From Flavobacterium sp. ZT3R18 (GTDB lineage Bacteria; Bacteroidota; Bacteroidia; Flavobacteriales; Flavobacteriaceae), in the NCBI RefSeq assembly GCF_007097385.1, contig NZ_VJZS01000002.1, forward strand, positions 97,164 to 161,163: DNA of 64,000 nt, given 5' to 3'. The position numbers were made by a program, and so were the translations under genes. Of this stretch, positions 50,760 through 59,466 are shown piece after piece. The stretch's first letter is position 1, and each line of letters opens with the position of its first letter. The notes under the pieces were generated by a model. That model saw nothing but the letters and a program-made list of their open reading frames with translations, made no database searches and was not told where the DNA came from.

Positions 50760-51362
50760 TTAGTCTCTAAAAATTTCCTCCACATTAAAACTCAATTTCG
50801 GAAATAGCGGACTGTGTACAAATCCTTCTTCGGCAATGGGTTTTAGTCCGATGTATTTGTTATTTTGAAGGGTATAAATTAATATTGATTTTTGAAAAGG
50901 TTCTACTATCCAATATTCTTTAACACCTGCTTTTTCGTAGATCTCGAATTTATGTTTTAGTTCGTTGTCGTAATTCTTGGATAATGGAGATAGAATCTCA
51001 ATTGCTAATAATGGGGCATCAATTCCACCTCTTTCCTCTAATTTTGTTTCAGAATCAAAAACACTAAAATCAGGCTGAACAACTGTAAATGTATTATCAT
51101 CTGATATGGTATTACTTTGATTGAATATTCGAACATCAAAAGGAGCTTGGTAAAGAAATAATTTTTTGGTTTTTGTATAATGATGTAGAAGAAGCAGTAG
51201 TCTTCCAAAAATGATTTGGTGTAAAGTACCAGTATTGTCTAAAATGACCATTTTTCCATTATGTAGTTCGGTTCTTTCGTAAAAATCCCAAGTAAGATAA
51301 TCGGCGTAAGTGTATGATTTAGTTAAGTATAAATCGTTTATGTCAGTTATAACGGTCGCCAT
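50760..51362 (-). CDS. Uma2-family (DUF820) restriction-endonuclease-fold protein, second copy
   Basis: 200 residues. LTKSYTYADYLTWDFYERTE, FTVVQPDFSVFDSETKLEER, APLLAIEILSPLSKN and AGVKEYWIVEPFQKSILIYT follow the Uma2 pattern with the catalytic D-(x)-E-x-I arrangement. Clearly related to the protein at 26,337 but diverged. It lies alone between sufD and the serine hydrolase, part of what separates the two halves of the SUF region. Confidence 0.9.
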   Translation of the reverse strand: MATVITDINDLYLTKSYTYADYLTWDFYERTELHNGKMVILDNTGTLHQIIFGRLLLLLHHYTKTKKLFLYQAPFDVRIFNQSNTISDDNTFTVVQPDFSVFDSETKLEERGGIDAPLLAIEILSPLSKNYDNELKHKFEIYEKAGVKEYWIVEPFQKSILIYTLQNNKYIGLKPIAEEGFVHSPLFPKLSFNVEEIFRD

Positions 51363-51471
51363 AGCATATTGAATTTAATACTCAAAGATACTGATTTTTT
51401 TAATCGTTGTGTGTTTTGCCCCTGATAGAAATGGAAAGCCTTTTGTAGCAATGGTGCAATTTTTCTAAACA

Positions 51472-51500
51472 AAAAAGAGCGACCAACGGAAGCTCTTTTT
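51472..51500 (-). terminator. Terminator downstream of sufD
   Basis: AAAAAGAGC (51472-51480) pairs with GCTCTTTTT (51492-51500), T runs on both sides, 75 nt past the sufD stop. Confidence 0.85.
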
Positions 51501-51574
51501 TTGTTTTTAGAAAAATGCAGTAGTGCCAAAAAGCTTGCAATGGATAGCAGGATTAGGCACTAATTATAATTTAT

Positions 51575-52891
51575 CTACAAATCAAATCCAATTTTAACGC
51601 CCAATTTATTAGCGATAATGGTTGTGATTCGTTGTTTCAATTCCGGTATTTTGATGTTTTCGATAACGGCATTTGAGAAAGCGTACATCAACAATGCTTT
51701 GGCTTCCTTTTTAGGGATTCCACGTTGTTGCATGTAGAACATAGCAGTTTCGTCCAGTTGTCCGATGGTACAACCGTGTGAACATTTTACGTCATCGGCA
51801 AAAATCTCCAATTGCGGTTTGGCGTTAATGGTTGCTTTGTCGCTCAACAGAATATTATTGCTTTTTTGAAAAGCGTTTGTTTTTTGGGCTTCTCTTTCTA
51901 CATATACTTTTCCGTTGAAAACTCCAGTAGAACGGTCGTTAAAAATTCCTTTGTAATCTTGAAAGCTTTCACAGTTTGGTGTTGCGTGGTTTACCAGTGT
52001 ATAATGATCAACGTGTTGATTGCCACCAATAATCGTGATTCCGTTTAAGGTACTGGTCAATCTTTCCCCAAAGTGGTAGAAATTTAAATTGTTTCTGGTT
52101 AAGTTTCCTCCAAAAGAGAAAGTATGCACCGAAACATGACTTTCCTGTTTTTGGGAAACATAAGTATTGTCAATTAAGTTCGCTTCTAGATTGTCATTTT
52201 GAATTTTGTAATAATCGACAATAGCCCTTTTTTGAGCAAAAATCTCGGTAACCGAATTGGTTAAAACTGGATTTTCATTCAAACTTTGGTGACGTTCTAT
52301 AATTTGTACATGTGAGTTTTCACCAACAATAACCAAGTTTCTAGGCTGAACCAAAAGTGCTGCTTCGCTTCCTGTAGAGAAATACATGATCTCGATAGGC
52401 TTATCGGCAACTTTGCTTTTTGGGATATTGATGTAAGCTCCTTCATTGGCGAAAGCCGTATTTAAGGAAGTCAAACTTTCGTCTTTACTAGCAATTTGAT
52501 TGAAGTAATTATCAATAATCATTTTATATTTCGGCTTGTTTAATGCCGATGACATTAAGCAAACATCGATAGCTTCGTGGGTAGTTGATGATAAATGCGA
52601 ACTAAAAACACCGTCTACAAAAACTACTTTGTAGGTGTCTATTTCGTGTAAAAAGTATTTTTTTACGTCGCTATATTGGATGGTATTTTCTGTTTTTGGA
52701 AAAACGCTAAAGTCATTTTTTAGGATGGCGTTTAGAGAAGTGTATTTCCAACTTTCTTCTTTTTTGGTTGGGAATCCTTTATTTTCGAAGTTTTTTATAG
52801 CCGCTGTTCGCACATTGTGAAGTTCGGAATGAACATCGATACGCTCTTCAAAAGCCATAAAAGACGATAGTAATTTTTCTTTTAGCTCCAT
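51575..52891 (-). CDS. sufD: Fe-S cluster assembly protein SufD
   Basis: 438 residues. The C-terminal half carries the SufB/D beta-helix core: KTNAFQKSNNILLSDKATIN, AKPQLEIFADDVKCSHGCTI and GQLDETAMFYMQQRGIPKKE with the conserved Cys-His region. The N-terminal helical part includes KKEESWKYTSL. It forms the SufBC2D scaffold. It starts 1 nt after sufC ends. Confidence 0.98.
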   Translation of the reverse strand: MELKEKLLSSFMAFEERIDVHSELHNVRTAAIKNFENKGFPTKKEESWKYTSLNAILKNDFSVFPKTENTIQYSDVKKYFLHEIDTYKVVFVDGVFSSHLSSTTHEAIDVCLMSSALNKPKYKMIIDNYFNQIASKDESLTSLNTAFANEGAYINIPKSKVADKPIEIMYFSTGSEAALLVQPRNLVIVGENSHVQIIERHQSLNENPVLTNSVTEIFAQKRAIVDYYKIQNDNLEANLIDNTYVSQKQESHVSVHTFSFGGNLTRNNLNFYHFGERLTSTLNGITIIGGNQHVDHYTLVNHATPNCESFQDYKGIFNDRSTGVFNGKVYVEREAQKTNAFQKSNNILLSDKATINAKPQLEIFADDVKCSHGCTIGQLDETAMFYMQQRGIPKKEAKALLMYAFSNAVIENIKIPELKQRITTIIANKLGVKIGFDL

Positions 52892-52892
52892 C

Positions 52893-53639
52893 TTAGTTTT
52901 CTGCTTTAATCCAATCGTATCCTTTTTCTTCTAGTTCGTGCGCTAATTCTGCTCCGCCCGATTTTACAATTTTTCCATTGTAAAGAACGTGTACAAAATC
53001 AGGAACAATATAGTCTAACAATCTTTGGTAATGAGTGATTACAACGATAGCATTTTTATCGCTTTTCAATTTGTTTACCCCATTGGCAACAATTCTTAAA
53101 GCATCGATATCAAGACCGGAATCGGTTTCGTCAAGGATGGCTAGTTTTGGTTCTAGCATTGCCATCTGGAAAATTTCATTTCTTTTTTTCTCTCCACCAG
53201 AGAACCCTTCGTTAAGAGAACGCGAAAGAAACTTTCTGTCGATTTCTAATAATTCTGATTTTTCACGAATCACTTTTAACATTTCGTTGGCTGGCATTTC
53301 TTCCTGACCGTTTGCTTTGCGTGTTTCGTTGATAGCAGTTCTCATGAAGTTGGTTACCGAAACTCCTGGGATTTCTACAGGATATTGAAACGAAAGGAAA
53401 ATACCTTTGTGGGCTCTCTCTTCGGGAGCAAGATCCGAAAGGTCTTCACCGTCTAAAAAGATTTCCCCATCGGTTACTTCGTAATTTTCGTTTCCGGCAA
53501 TGATTGAAGCCAAAGTACTTTTACCAGCACCATTTGGTCCCATTATAGCATGAATTTCTCCTGCTTTTACTTCAAGGTTTATCCCTTTTAATATTTCTTT
53601 GTCACCTATTGAGGCGTGTAGGTTTTTTATTGATAACAT
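52893..53639 (-). CDS. sufC: Fe-S cluster assembly ATPase SufC
   Basis: 248 residues. [16 protein letters not shown] (Walker A), [16 protein letters not shown] (signature), [16 protein letters not shown] (Walker B) are characteristic SufC motifs. It drives conformational change in SufBC2D. It is separated from sufB by three accessory genes, although sufBCD are normally contiguous. Confidence 0.98.
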   Translation of the reverse strand: MLSIKNLHASIGDKEILKGINLEVKAGEIHAIMGPNGAGKSTLASIIAGNENYEVTDGEIFLDGEDLSDLAPEERAHKGIFLSFQYPVEIPGVSVTNFMRTAINETRKANGQEEMPANEMLKVIREKSELLEIDRKFLSRSLNEGFSGGEKKRNEIFQMAMLEPKLAILDETDSGLDIDALRIVANGVNKLKSDKNAIVVITHYQRLLDYIVPDFVHVLYNGKIVKSGGAELAHELEEKGYDWIKAEN

Positions 53640-53643
53640 TATA

Positions 53644-54138
53644 TTATTTTTCTGTGTTATTATCGTCTGCTAATTTCAAAAAAGCATCTATTATTTGTAC
53701 TCTCCTTGGATTTTTATATTGAAGAATCATCGAAATTAAGTAAAAATTTCCGTCTGAATCTTTTAATTTTTCATTCATTTTTGCAAATGTATTGTCTTGG
53801 TATTTTTCATACCATTCGTCAAATTTCCTTTTTCTTAATTCTTGTTTTCCATCCGATGAATCACAAATATAAAGAGCAATATTATTATCGTGTTTTAGCA
53901 AAAAATCCTTGAAGATTTCAGCAATTGTTCGAGATACTTTAATATCAAAAGGGGGATTTTTTCCCGTTTCGTTTTCTGAAACTTCAATAACAAATTCAAA
54001 AATATATTCAGAAATTTTTCTGTCAAAAATATTAATATAAGAAGAGGGCTTAAATTTTATTTCATAAATAATTTCCAAACGTGTAGCAAATACGTAACTG
54101 TTATTTTTTCCACCTAAAAAAAAATAATTATATTGCAT
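53644..54138 (-). CDS. Unknown protein between sufB and sufC (DUF6169-like, tentative)
   Basis: 164 residues. The N-terminus [20 protein letters not shown] reads like a beta-rich small domain, followed by [20 protein letters not shown] and [21 protein letters not shown] associate it from memory with DUF6169, with low certainty. It overlaps by 11 nt a 54-residue basic helical protein gene; a small helical protein in front of a ~160-residue partner is a toxin-antitoxin-like layout, but the same pair could be an ordinary operon. Confidence 0.7.
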   Translation of the reverse strand: MQYNYFFLGGKNNSYVFATRLEIIYEIKFKPSSYINIFDRKISEYIFEFVIEVSENETGKNPPFDIKVSRTIAEIFKDFLLKHDNNIALYICDSSDGKQELRKRKFDEWYEKYQDNTFAKMNEKLKDSDGNFYLISMILQYKNPRRVQIIDAFLKLADDNNTEK

Positions 54139-54292
54139 TTGCTTTTAATTTCAATTTAGCTTTCAGTATTTTAACAGCATCTTTGTATTCTTTAGTATGA
54201 ACATCATTTTTGATTTCCTCCTGAAGTTCTCTTTTGCTATTCATCAAATACTCAATTATTTCGTCTTGTCTGGTTCTCTTTTTAGTTTCCAT
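54128..54292 (-). CDS. Small basic helical protein, 54 residues
   Basis: ATG at 54292, TAA at 54128-54130, overlapping the start of the next gene by 11 nt. The product is a charged helix (METKKRTRQDEIIEYLMNSK, ending [14 protein letters not shown]). The overlap and the Lys/Glu pattern fit a small partner protein, possibly an antitoxin. Not recognised. Confidence 0.6.
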   Translation of the reverse strand: METKKRTRQDEIIEYLMNSKRELQEEIKNDVHTKEYKDAVKILKAKLKLKANAI

Positions 54293-54309
54293 ATTCTATA
54301 AATTTTAAA

Positions 54310-54801
54310 TTATATAAAATCTAATTCTATTTTGTCTTTTTGGTCAAATTGATCTGCATTGAAATGCTTGTCTCCAAGATAATTCATTCCTAAATACTCG
54401 GCAGATTTTCGGAAAGGAATGTAAAAGTCAAAATCAATTTCGTTATCGTGAGAATTTGAAATTACTGCAAAGTTTTTACCTCGAAGTTCTCTTCCTGTTT
54501 CTTTTTCTATTCGAATTAAATCCGAAAATCTATCAAAAAACACTTTCATAATGCCACTCATACTATACCAATATATGGGTGTTGCAAAAATCAATGTGTC
54601 ATATTTCTCTAGAATTGATTTTATTAAAGGTAAAAAATCATCTGCTACATTCTTACTTTCATAATCATAATAAGAAATGGAATAATCTCTTAAATCAATA
54701 ACATCGGCGTTTATTTGAATAGAAATTTCATCAACAATTTTTGATGTATTTCCTTTGCTTCTAGAAGATCCGACTATAATAACTTTCCTGTTTTTCATCA
54801 T
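54310..54801 (-). CDS. Flavodoxin-fold NAD(P)H oxidoreductase
   Basis: 163 residues. VIIVGSSRSKGNTSKIVDEI is the FMN phosphate-binding loop; YDTLIFATPIYWYSMSGIMK and FFDRFSDLIR are typical of the NADPH-dependent FMN reductase/flavodoxin-like family. Its ATG shares one base with the sufB stop (TAATG), so it is translated with sufB. A link to iron-sulfur assembly, for example as an electron donor, is possible, but similar genes are often mobile accessories. Confidence 0.85.
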   Translation of the reverse strand: MMKNRKVIIVGSSRSKGNTSKIVDEISIQINADVIDLRDYSISYYDYESKNVADDFLPLIKSILEKYDTLIFATPIYWYSMSGIMKVFFDRFSDLIRIEKETGRELRGKNFAVISNSHDNEIDFDFYIPFRKSAEYLGMNYLGDKHFNADQFDQKDKIELDFI

Positions 54802-56249
54802 TATCCTACACTTCCTTCCAGTGAAATTTCCAATAATTTTTGTGCTTCCACAGCAAACTCCATTGGTAATTTATTCAAAACGTCTTTACTGAAACCGTTT
54901 ACGATAAGCGCAATCGCTTTTTCGGTTGGGATACCACGTTGGTTACAATAGAAAACTTGGTCTTCACCAATTTTACTCGTTGTAGCTTCATGTTCTACTT
55001 TTGCCGTTGGATTTTTGCTTTCGATGTAAGGAAAAGTATGCGCTCCACAATGGTTTCCCATTAATAAGGAATCACATTGTGAAAAGTTTCTGGCATTGTC
55101 TGCTCTAGCGCCAATTTGAACTAAACCTCTATAACTGTTTTGCGATTTTCCAGCAGATATTCCTTTAGAAATAATAGTCGATTTGGTGTTTTTACCCAAA
55201 TGAATCATCTTGGTTCCGGTATCGGCTTGTTGGTAATTATTGGTAACGGCAATCGAATAAAATTCGCCTACTGAGTTATCTCCTTTTAAAATAACAGATG
55301 GATATTTCCAAGTTATGGCAGATCCTGTTTCTACTTGTGTCCAAGATATTTTGGCATTTTTCTCGCAGAATCCTCTTTTGGTCACAAAATTGAAAACCCC
55401 GCCTTTACCTTCTTTGTTTCCTGGATACCAGTTTTGAACGGTAGAGTATTTTATTTCGGCATCATCCAGGGCGATCAATTCTACTACTGCGGCATGCAAT
55501 TGGTTTTCGTCACGAGATGGTGCAGTACAACCTTCTAAGTAAGAAACATAACTACCTTCGTCTGCCACTAACAGTGTTCTTTCGAATTGTCCTGTTCCTG
55601 CCTGATTGATTCTAAAATAAGTAGATAGCTCCATTGGGCAACGAACGCCTTTTGGAATATAACAGAAAGATCCGTCTGAGAAAACAGCTGAATTCAAGGC
55701 TGCATAAAAGTTGTCTTTTTGAGGAACAACTGTACCAAGATATTTACGAACTAAGTCTGGATATTCACGGATGGCTTCGGAAATACTCATAAAGATAATT
55801 CCTTTTTCGGCTAATGTTTTTTTGAATGTTGTCGCTACCGAAACCGAGTCAACTACGATATCCATGGCCACATTATTCATCATTTTTTGTTCATCAACAG
55901 AGATACCTAACTTTTTGTACATTTCTAAAAGTTCAGGATCTACGTCGTCTAGCGTTTTGTTTGGGTCTGCTTTCTTTGGGGCTGAGTAATACGAAATGGC
56001 TTGAAAGTCTGGTTTTTCATATTTTACATTTGCCCAATTTGGCTCAATCATTTCTTCCCAAGCGCGAAAAGCTTCAATACGCCAATCGGTCATCCATTGT
56101 GGTTCTTCTTTCTTTTGAGAAATAGCGCGAACAATATCTTCATTTAGACCAATAGGAAAGGTCTCCGATTCTAATTCGGTATAGAATCCGTACTCATATT
56201 CTTTGGTCTCTAATTCGATTTTTAAATCGTCTTCGGTGTATTTTGACAT
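54801..56249 (-). CDS. sufB: Fe-S cluster assembly protein SufB
   Basis: 482 residues. [60 protein letters not shown] and [20 protein letters not shown] are hallmark SufB motifs, including the catalytic Cys region. Main scaffold subunit on which clusters form. Its start codon lies 2 nt from a GC-rich palindromic element that also touches the upstream sufA-like stop. Confidence 0.98.
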   Translation of the reverse strand: MSKYTEDDLKIELETKEYEYGFYTELESETFPIGLNEDIVRAISQKKEEPQWMTDWRIEAFRAWEEMIEPNWANVKYEKPDFQAISYYSAPKKADPNKTLDDVDPELLEMYKKLGISVDEQKMMNNVAMDIVVDSVSVATTFKKTLAEKGIIFMSISEAIREYPDLVRKYLGTVVPQKDNFYAALNSAVFSDGSFCYIPKGVRCPMELSTYFRINQAGTGQFERTLLVADEGSYVSYLEGCTAPSRDENQLHAAVVELIALDDAEIKYSTVQNWYPGNKEGKGGVFNFVTKRGFCEKNAKISWTQVETGSAITWKYPSVILKGDNSVGEFYSIAVTNNYQQADTGTKMIHLGKNTKSTIISKGISAGKSQNSYRGLVQIGARADNARNFSQCDSLLMGNHCGAHTFPYIESKNPTAKVEHEATTSKIGEDQVFYCNQRGIPTEKAIALIVNGFSKDVLNKLPMEFAVEAQKLLEISLEGSVG

Positions 56250-56251
56250 AT

Positions 56252-56385
56252 TAGCCCCCTAACCCCCGAAGGGGGAACTCCTATTAGGGGTAAATAGGAA
56301 TTTATAGTTATTTAAATAATTTATAAGTTCATTATAGCTTTTTGTTCCCCCTCCCGATAGCTATCGGGAGGGGGTTAGGGGGCTA
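56252..56385. repeat. Miniature inverted-repeat element between the sufA-like gene and sufB
   Basis: The left end TAGCCCCCTAACCCCC (56252-56267) and the right end GGGGGTTAGGGGGCTA (56370-56385) are inverse copies, each continued by GGGGGAAC or its inverse. The left arm folds as CCCCCGAAGGGGG and the right arm around CTCCCGATAGCTATCGGGAG (56351-56370). The right end contains the stop codon of the sufA-like gene (56383-56385) and the left end is 2 nt from the sufB ATG, so the element fills the whole intergenic space. Confidence 0.85.
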
Positions 56386-56712
56386 TAGTGAGAATGATTC
56401 CCCACAACCACAGGTTCTATTGGCATTTGGATTATTAAAAACGAAACCTTTTCCGTTTAATCCTCCTGAAAATTCCAATATCGTTCCAGCTAAATATAGG
56501 AATGATTTTTTTTCGACAGCAATAGTGATGTCGTTGTCAACAAAGATTTTGTCGTCTTCGCCTTTGTTTTTGTCAAATTTCAAATCATACGACAAACCAG
56601 AGCATCCGCCGCTTTTTACGCCTACTCTCACGTAGTCTACAGCAGCATCAAAACCATCGTCTTTCATCAGATCGATGATTTTCTTTTTGGCAGTATCAGA
56701 AACTTGTATCAT
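56383..56712 (-). CDS. Iron-sulfur cluster assembly accessory protein (IscA/SufA family)
   Basis: 109 residues. Conserved cysteines: GVKSGGCSGLSYDLKFD and the C-terminal TCGCGESFSL. A-type carrier that accepts clusters from the SufBCD scaffold. First gene of the SUF operon; its TAG stop is supplied by the end of the inverted-repeat element. A -7 box TATCTTTG lies ~110 nt upstream. Confidence 0.95.
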   Translation of the reverse strand: MIQVSDTAKKKIIDLMKDDGFDAAVDYVRVGVKSGGCSGLSYDLKFDKNKGEDDKIFVDNDITIAVEKKSFLYLAGTILEFSGGLNGKGFVFNNPNANRTCGCGESFSL

Positions 56713-56824
56713 GTGTTGGTGTTATTTGTTTTAGAAGTAAATAGCTTAGAATGAATCTCCAAAAGGAGTGTCTATCTATGAAAAGCATATTTGCTTCTTA
56801 TGTTTATTACGTCTAAATTAACCG

Positions 56825-56832
56825 CAAAGATA
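56825..56832 (-). promoter_or_regulatory. -7 box of the sufA-like/sufB operon
   Basis: TATCTTTG on the minus strand, an exact TAnnTTTG; leader of ~105 nt to the ATG at 56712. No convincing -33 box. The 263-bp gap to the next plus-strand gene holds no other gene. Confidence 0.5.
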
Positions 56833-56975
56833 CTATATAAAATACTTTTTTCCATAACTGATAACATTTATATAACTAATGGCAAAATAGAAATTTGTTA
56901 TATAAGGGTAGAATTTTCAATTTAAAAAGATATATTTATGATCTATTAACAAACTAAATAGTATTAAATCAAATT

Positions 56976-57935
56976 ATGGAGAAAACAGTACAAACACCAA
57001 CAAATTACCAACTTGAATTTAATGGTAAAGGGAGCGAATTTTTTAGCGTGATTATCGTTAACTGGTTATTGACAATTCTTACTTTAGGATTTTATTATCC
57101 ATGGGCGAAAGCAAGAAAACTGCAATTTTTATATGGAGAAACTTCTTTGAATGGGGATTCTTTCTCATTTCACGGAACCGGTAAAGAAATGTTTAGAGGC
57201 TTTGTAAAAGCAATACTTATAATTACGTTTCTGTATGCTTTATTTTTTTTATTCCTCTATCTCAAAACACCAGTTCTGGGAATTGTGATACTTTATCTTG
57301 GTATTTTGGCGCTATTGCCATTTGCCATACATGGATCCTATAGATACAGAATGTCCAGAACATCTTGGAGAGGAATTCGTTTTGGATACAGAGGAGACCG
57401 CAAGGAGTTCAGTATAAATTTCTTCAAATGGCTTTTCTTTACCATTATTTCTTTTGGATTATACGGTTCTTGGATGTCAATCAACATGAGGAATTATTTG
57501 CTGAGCAACATTCGATTTGGAGATGTTGAATTTAATAGTGAAGGAGATGGAGGAGATTATTTTATGTTAAACCTTAAAGGCTATTTATTGACGGTATTTA
57601 CTTTGGGGATTTATGGGTTCTGGTGGCAAAAAGACCTTTTTGAATACTACATCAATAATTTAAGTATGAATAAAGAGGATAAAGAAATTGCCTTAAATTC
57701 GACTGTAACTGGAGGTGGGGTTTTTAAATTGGCAATTGTAAATATACTAATCATCATTGGGACACTTGGTATTGGGTATGCTTGGGTTGTAACAAGAACG
57801 ATGAAATATGTTTTTGATAATATTGAAATGGAAGGAAATATCGATTTGAATTTATTGTCACAAACCGAAGAGAATTATAAGGATGCCACAGGAGAAGATA
57901 TTAGTGATTTTTTTGATATGGATTTTGTGATGTAA
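56976..57935 (+). CDS. YjgN/DUF898 family membrane protein
   Basis: 319 residues with about six to eight hydrophobic helices. LEFNGKGSEFFSVIIVNWLL, TLGFYYPWAKARKLQFLYGE and SWRGIRFGYRGDRKEFSINF repeat twice, with TLGIYGFWWQKDLFEYYINN and TLGIGYAWVVTRTMKYVFDN. This is the DUF898 pattern. Inner-membrane protein of unknown function; it ends 4 nt before an M48 protease gene, a pair also known from other bacteria. Confidence 0.93.
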   Translation: MEKTVQTPTNYQLEFNGKGSEFFSVIIVNWLLTILTLGFYYPWAKARKLQFLYGETSLNGDSFSFHGTGKEMFRGFVKAILIITFLYALFFLFLYLKTPVLGIVILYLGILALLPFAIHGSYRYRMSRTSWRGIRFGYRGDRKEFSINFFKWLFFTIISFGLYGSWMSINMRNYLLSNIRFGDVEFNSEGDGGDYFMLNLKGYLLTVFTLGIYGFWWQKDLFEYYINNLSMNKEDKEIALNSTVTGGGVFKLAIVNILIIIGTLGIGYAWVVTRTMKYVFDNIEMEGNIDLNLLSQTEENYKDATGEDISDFFDMDFVM

Positions 57936-57939
57936 TGTT

Positions 57940-59007
57940 ATGCAAGAAAAAATAATTGGGATTTTCTTTGATGGAGAATCAGCTATTCCGCAAGAAATTG
58001 AATTAATTTTTGATGTTGAGAAAAGTGTTCTTGTTTTTGAAACTATCAATAATCAGCAACATTCTTGGGATCTAGATTTGGTTGTTTTCGAAATAAAGTC
58101 AAAAAACGTATATCTTGAATATGGAAATGATCCTATTCAAAATATAAAAATTAGTGACAGCGATTTTATAAAAAGGATTCATGATTTTAGAAAAAAGAAA
58201 GGGAATCTAAGTTGGTATCAAAAACTAATGGATATGGGAATCAAAGCCCATATCCTTTTTACCGTTTTTATCTTTGCAATTATTGGATTAGGTTATTTTT
58301 ATGTCCTTCCATTTGTAGCAGAAAAAGCGGTGGTACTCATTCCAGAAGATTATGATTCTCAATTAGGAGAAACTTTTTTTGACCAAAACATGCTTTTTAA
58401 TGATGTTGATACTGAAAAGACAAGAGCTTTAAATCGATTTGCAAGTGAGTTGAACTTAAAAAACACCAAAAAATTAAAATTCACGGTTGTAAATTCAGAA
58501 ATGGTGAATGCTTTTGCACTTCCGGATGGAAATATTGTCGTTTTTTCGGGGATACTTAATACCATGAAAGATTATGACGAATTAGTTGGACTTATTGGTC
58601 ATGAAGTGGCTCATGTGAATCATCGGCACTCTATGAAAATGGTGTGCAGGAATTTATCAGGCTATTTATTTGTATCCGCAGTTTTGGGAGATGCCAATGG
58701 GGTTATGGCAACAATTGGTGATAATGTGAATAGTTTGCAATCGTTGTCTTACTCTAGAAAATTTGAACATGAAGCTGATGTGGAAGGGTTTGAAATTATC
58801 GCTTTAAATAAAGTAAACCCAAAAGGGATGTCTAATTTATTCAAGCGATTACAGGATGAAGAGGTTGTCAGTATTCCGGAATTTTTAAGTTCGCATCCTG
58901 TTACTACCGAAAGAATAAGAGATATTAATGAATTGATTAAAATAAAACCTTTTCAGTTTAAAGAAAATTTGCAACTGAAGAAATTGTTTTCAGCCATTAA
59001 AAATTAA
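57940..59007 (+). CDS. M48-family zinc metalloprotease
   Basis: 355 residues. A single membrane helix (~105-125: AHILFTVFIFAIIGLGYFYV) is followed by the protease domain with LIGHEVAHVNHRHSMKMV (HExxH) and SRKFEHEADVEGFEI (third zinc ligand Glu). It resembles Oma1/YfgC-like peptidases in membrane quality control. The N-terminal ~100 residues probably bind the partner; coupling with DUF898 suggests the two work together. Confidence 0.93.
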   Translation: MQEKIIGIFFDGESAIPQEIELIFDVEKSVLVFETINNQQHSWDLDLVVFEIKSKNVYLEYGNDPIQNIKISDSDFIKRIHDFRKKKGNLSWYQKLMDMGIKAHILFTVFIFAIIGLGYFYVLPFVAEKAVVLIPEDYDSQLGETFFDQNMLFNDVDTEKTRALNRFASELNLKNTKKLKFTVVNSEMVNAFALPDGNIVVFSGILNTMKDYDELVGLIGHEVAHVNHRHSMKMVCRNLSGYLFVSAVLGDANGVMATIGDNVNSLQSLSYSRKFEHEADVEGFEIIALNKVNPKGMSNLFKRLQDEEVVSIPEFLSSHPVTTERIRDINELIKIKPFQFKENLQLKKLFSAIKN

Positions 59008-59012
59008 ATTGA

Positions 59013-59038
59013 GCCTGAATTCCAAATGGAGTTCAGGC
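59013..59038 (+). terminator. Terminator of the DUF898/M48 operon
   Basis: GCCTGAA (59013-59019) pairs with TTCAGGC (59032-59038), followed by six T. Confidence 0.8.
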
Positions 59039-59088
59039 TTTTTTATTTGCTTGAATTCTGGAATTCGTTTCAAAATGGTTTTAGGTTG

Positions 59089-59163
59089 TTTTTGAATCCT
59101 ATATATTGGGATCCACATTCTATGGACAAAGCTTTGGCTAAATTGGAGCAACTATTGCCATTA
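59089..59163 (+). pseudogene. Gene remnant resembling part of the MBL-fold gene
   Basis: An open stretch without a start encodes YWDPHSMDKALAKLEQLLPL. Over ~40 nt it matches the DNA at 60,301-60,341 in the MBL-fold gene (WGTHSMDKSLAQYGF), including the identical CATTCTATGGACAAA. Perhaps a leftover of a partial duplication displaced by the AbiE pair. Short, so uncertain. Confidence 0.4.
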
Positions 59164-59205
59164 AATAGCAGGTACTATTTTTAAAATGATTAAATTTGTA
59201 ATGCT

Positions 59206-59466
59206 ATGGAAACGATGAAAAAACCAAATATACCAGCATTTTTACTCTGGGAATACGATTTAAATACCTTTAATTACGATAAATCGTATAAAATTGTTAT
59301 TGAAAGAGTTTTAGAAAGAGGGACTATGGAAGATTGGAAAGAAATAGTACATTATTATCCCCACGAAAAAATTATTGAAACAATAGAATGGTCGGCTCAA
59401 TTGCAAAACAGAGACAAAGAATTTAGTAAATTATTTTTAAAATCAGATTATTTCGATGTTCTGTAA
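59206..59466 (+). CDS. AbiE-type antitoxin-like protein (DUF6922)
   Basis: 86 residues. IPAFLLWEYDLNTFNYDKSY and KIVIERVLERGTMEDWKEIV match the DUF6922 type, small helical proteins found directly in front of AbiEii-like nucleotidyltransferase toxins. It overlaps the toxin start by 11 nt. Likely antitoxin, and possibly autoregulator, of a type IV-like system. Confidence 0.82.
   Translation: METMKKPNIPAFLLWEYDLNTFNYDKSYKIVIERVLERGTMEDWKEIVHYYPHEKIIETIEWSAQLQNRDKEFSKLFLKSDYFDVL

Noticed and set aside
51347..51529. 60-codon minus-strand frame upstream of the Uma2 gene
   Set aside because: It covers the sufD terminator hairpin and the Uma2 leader; composition is not protein-like.
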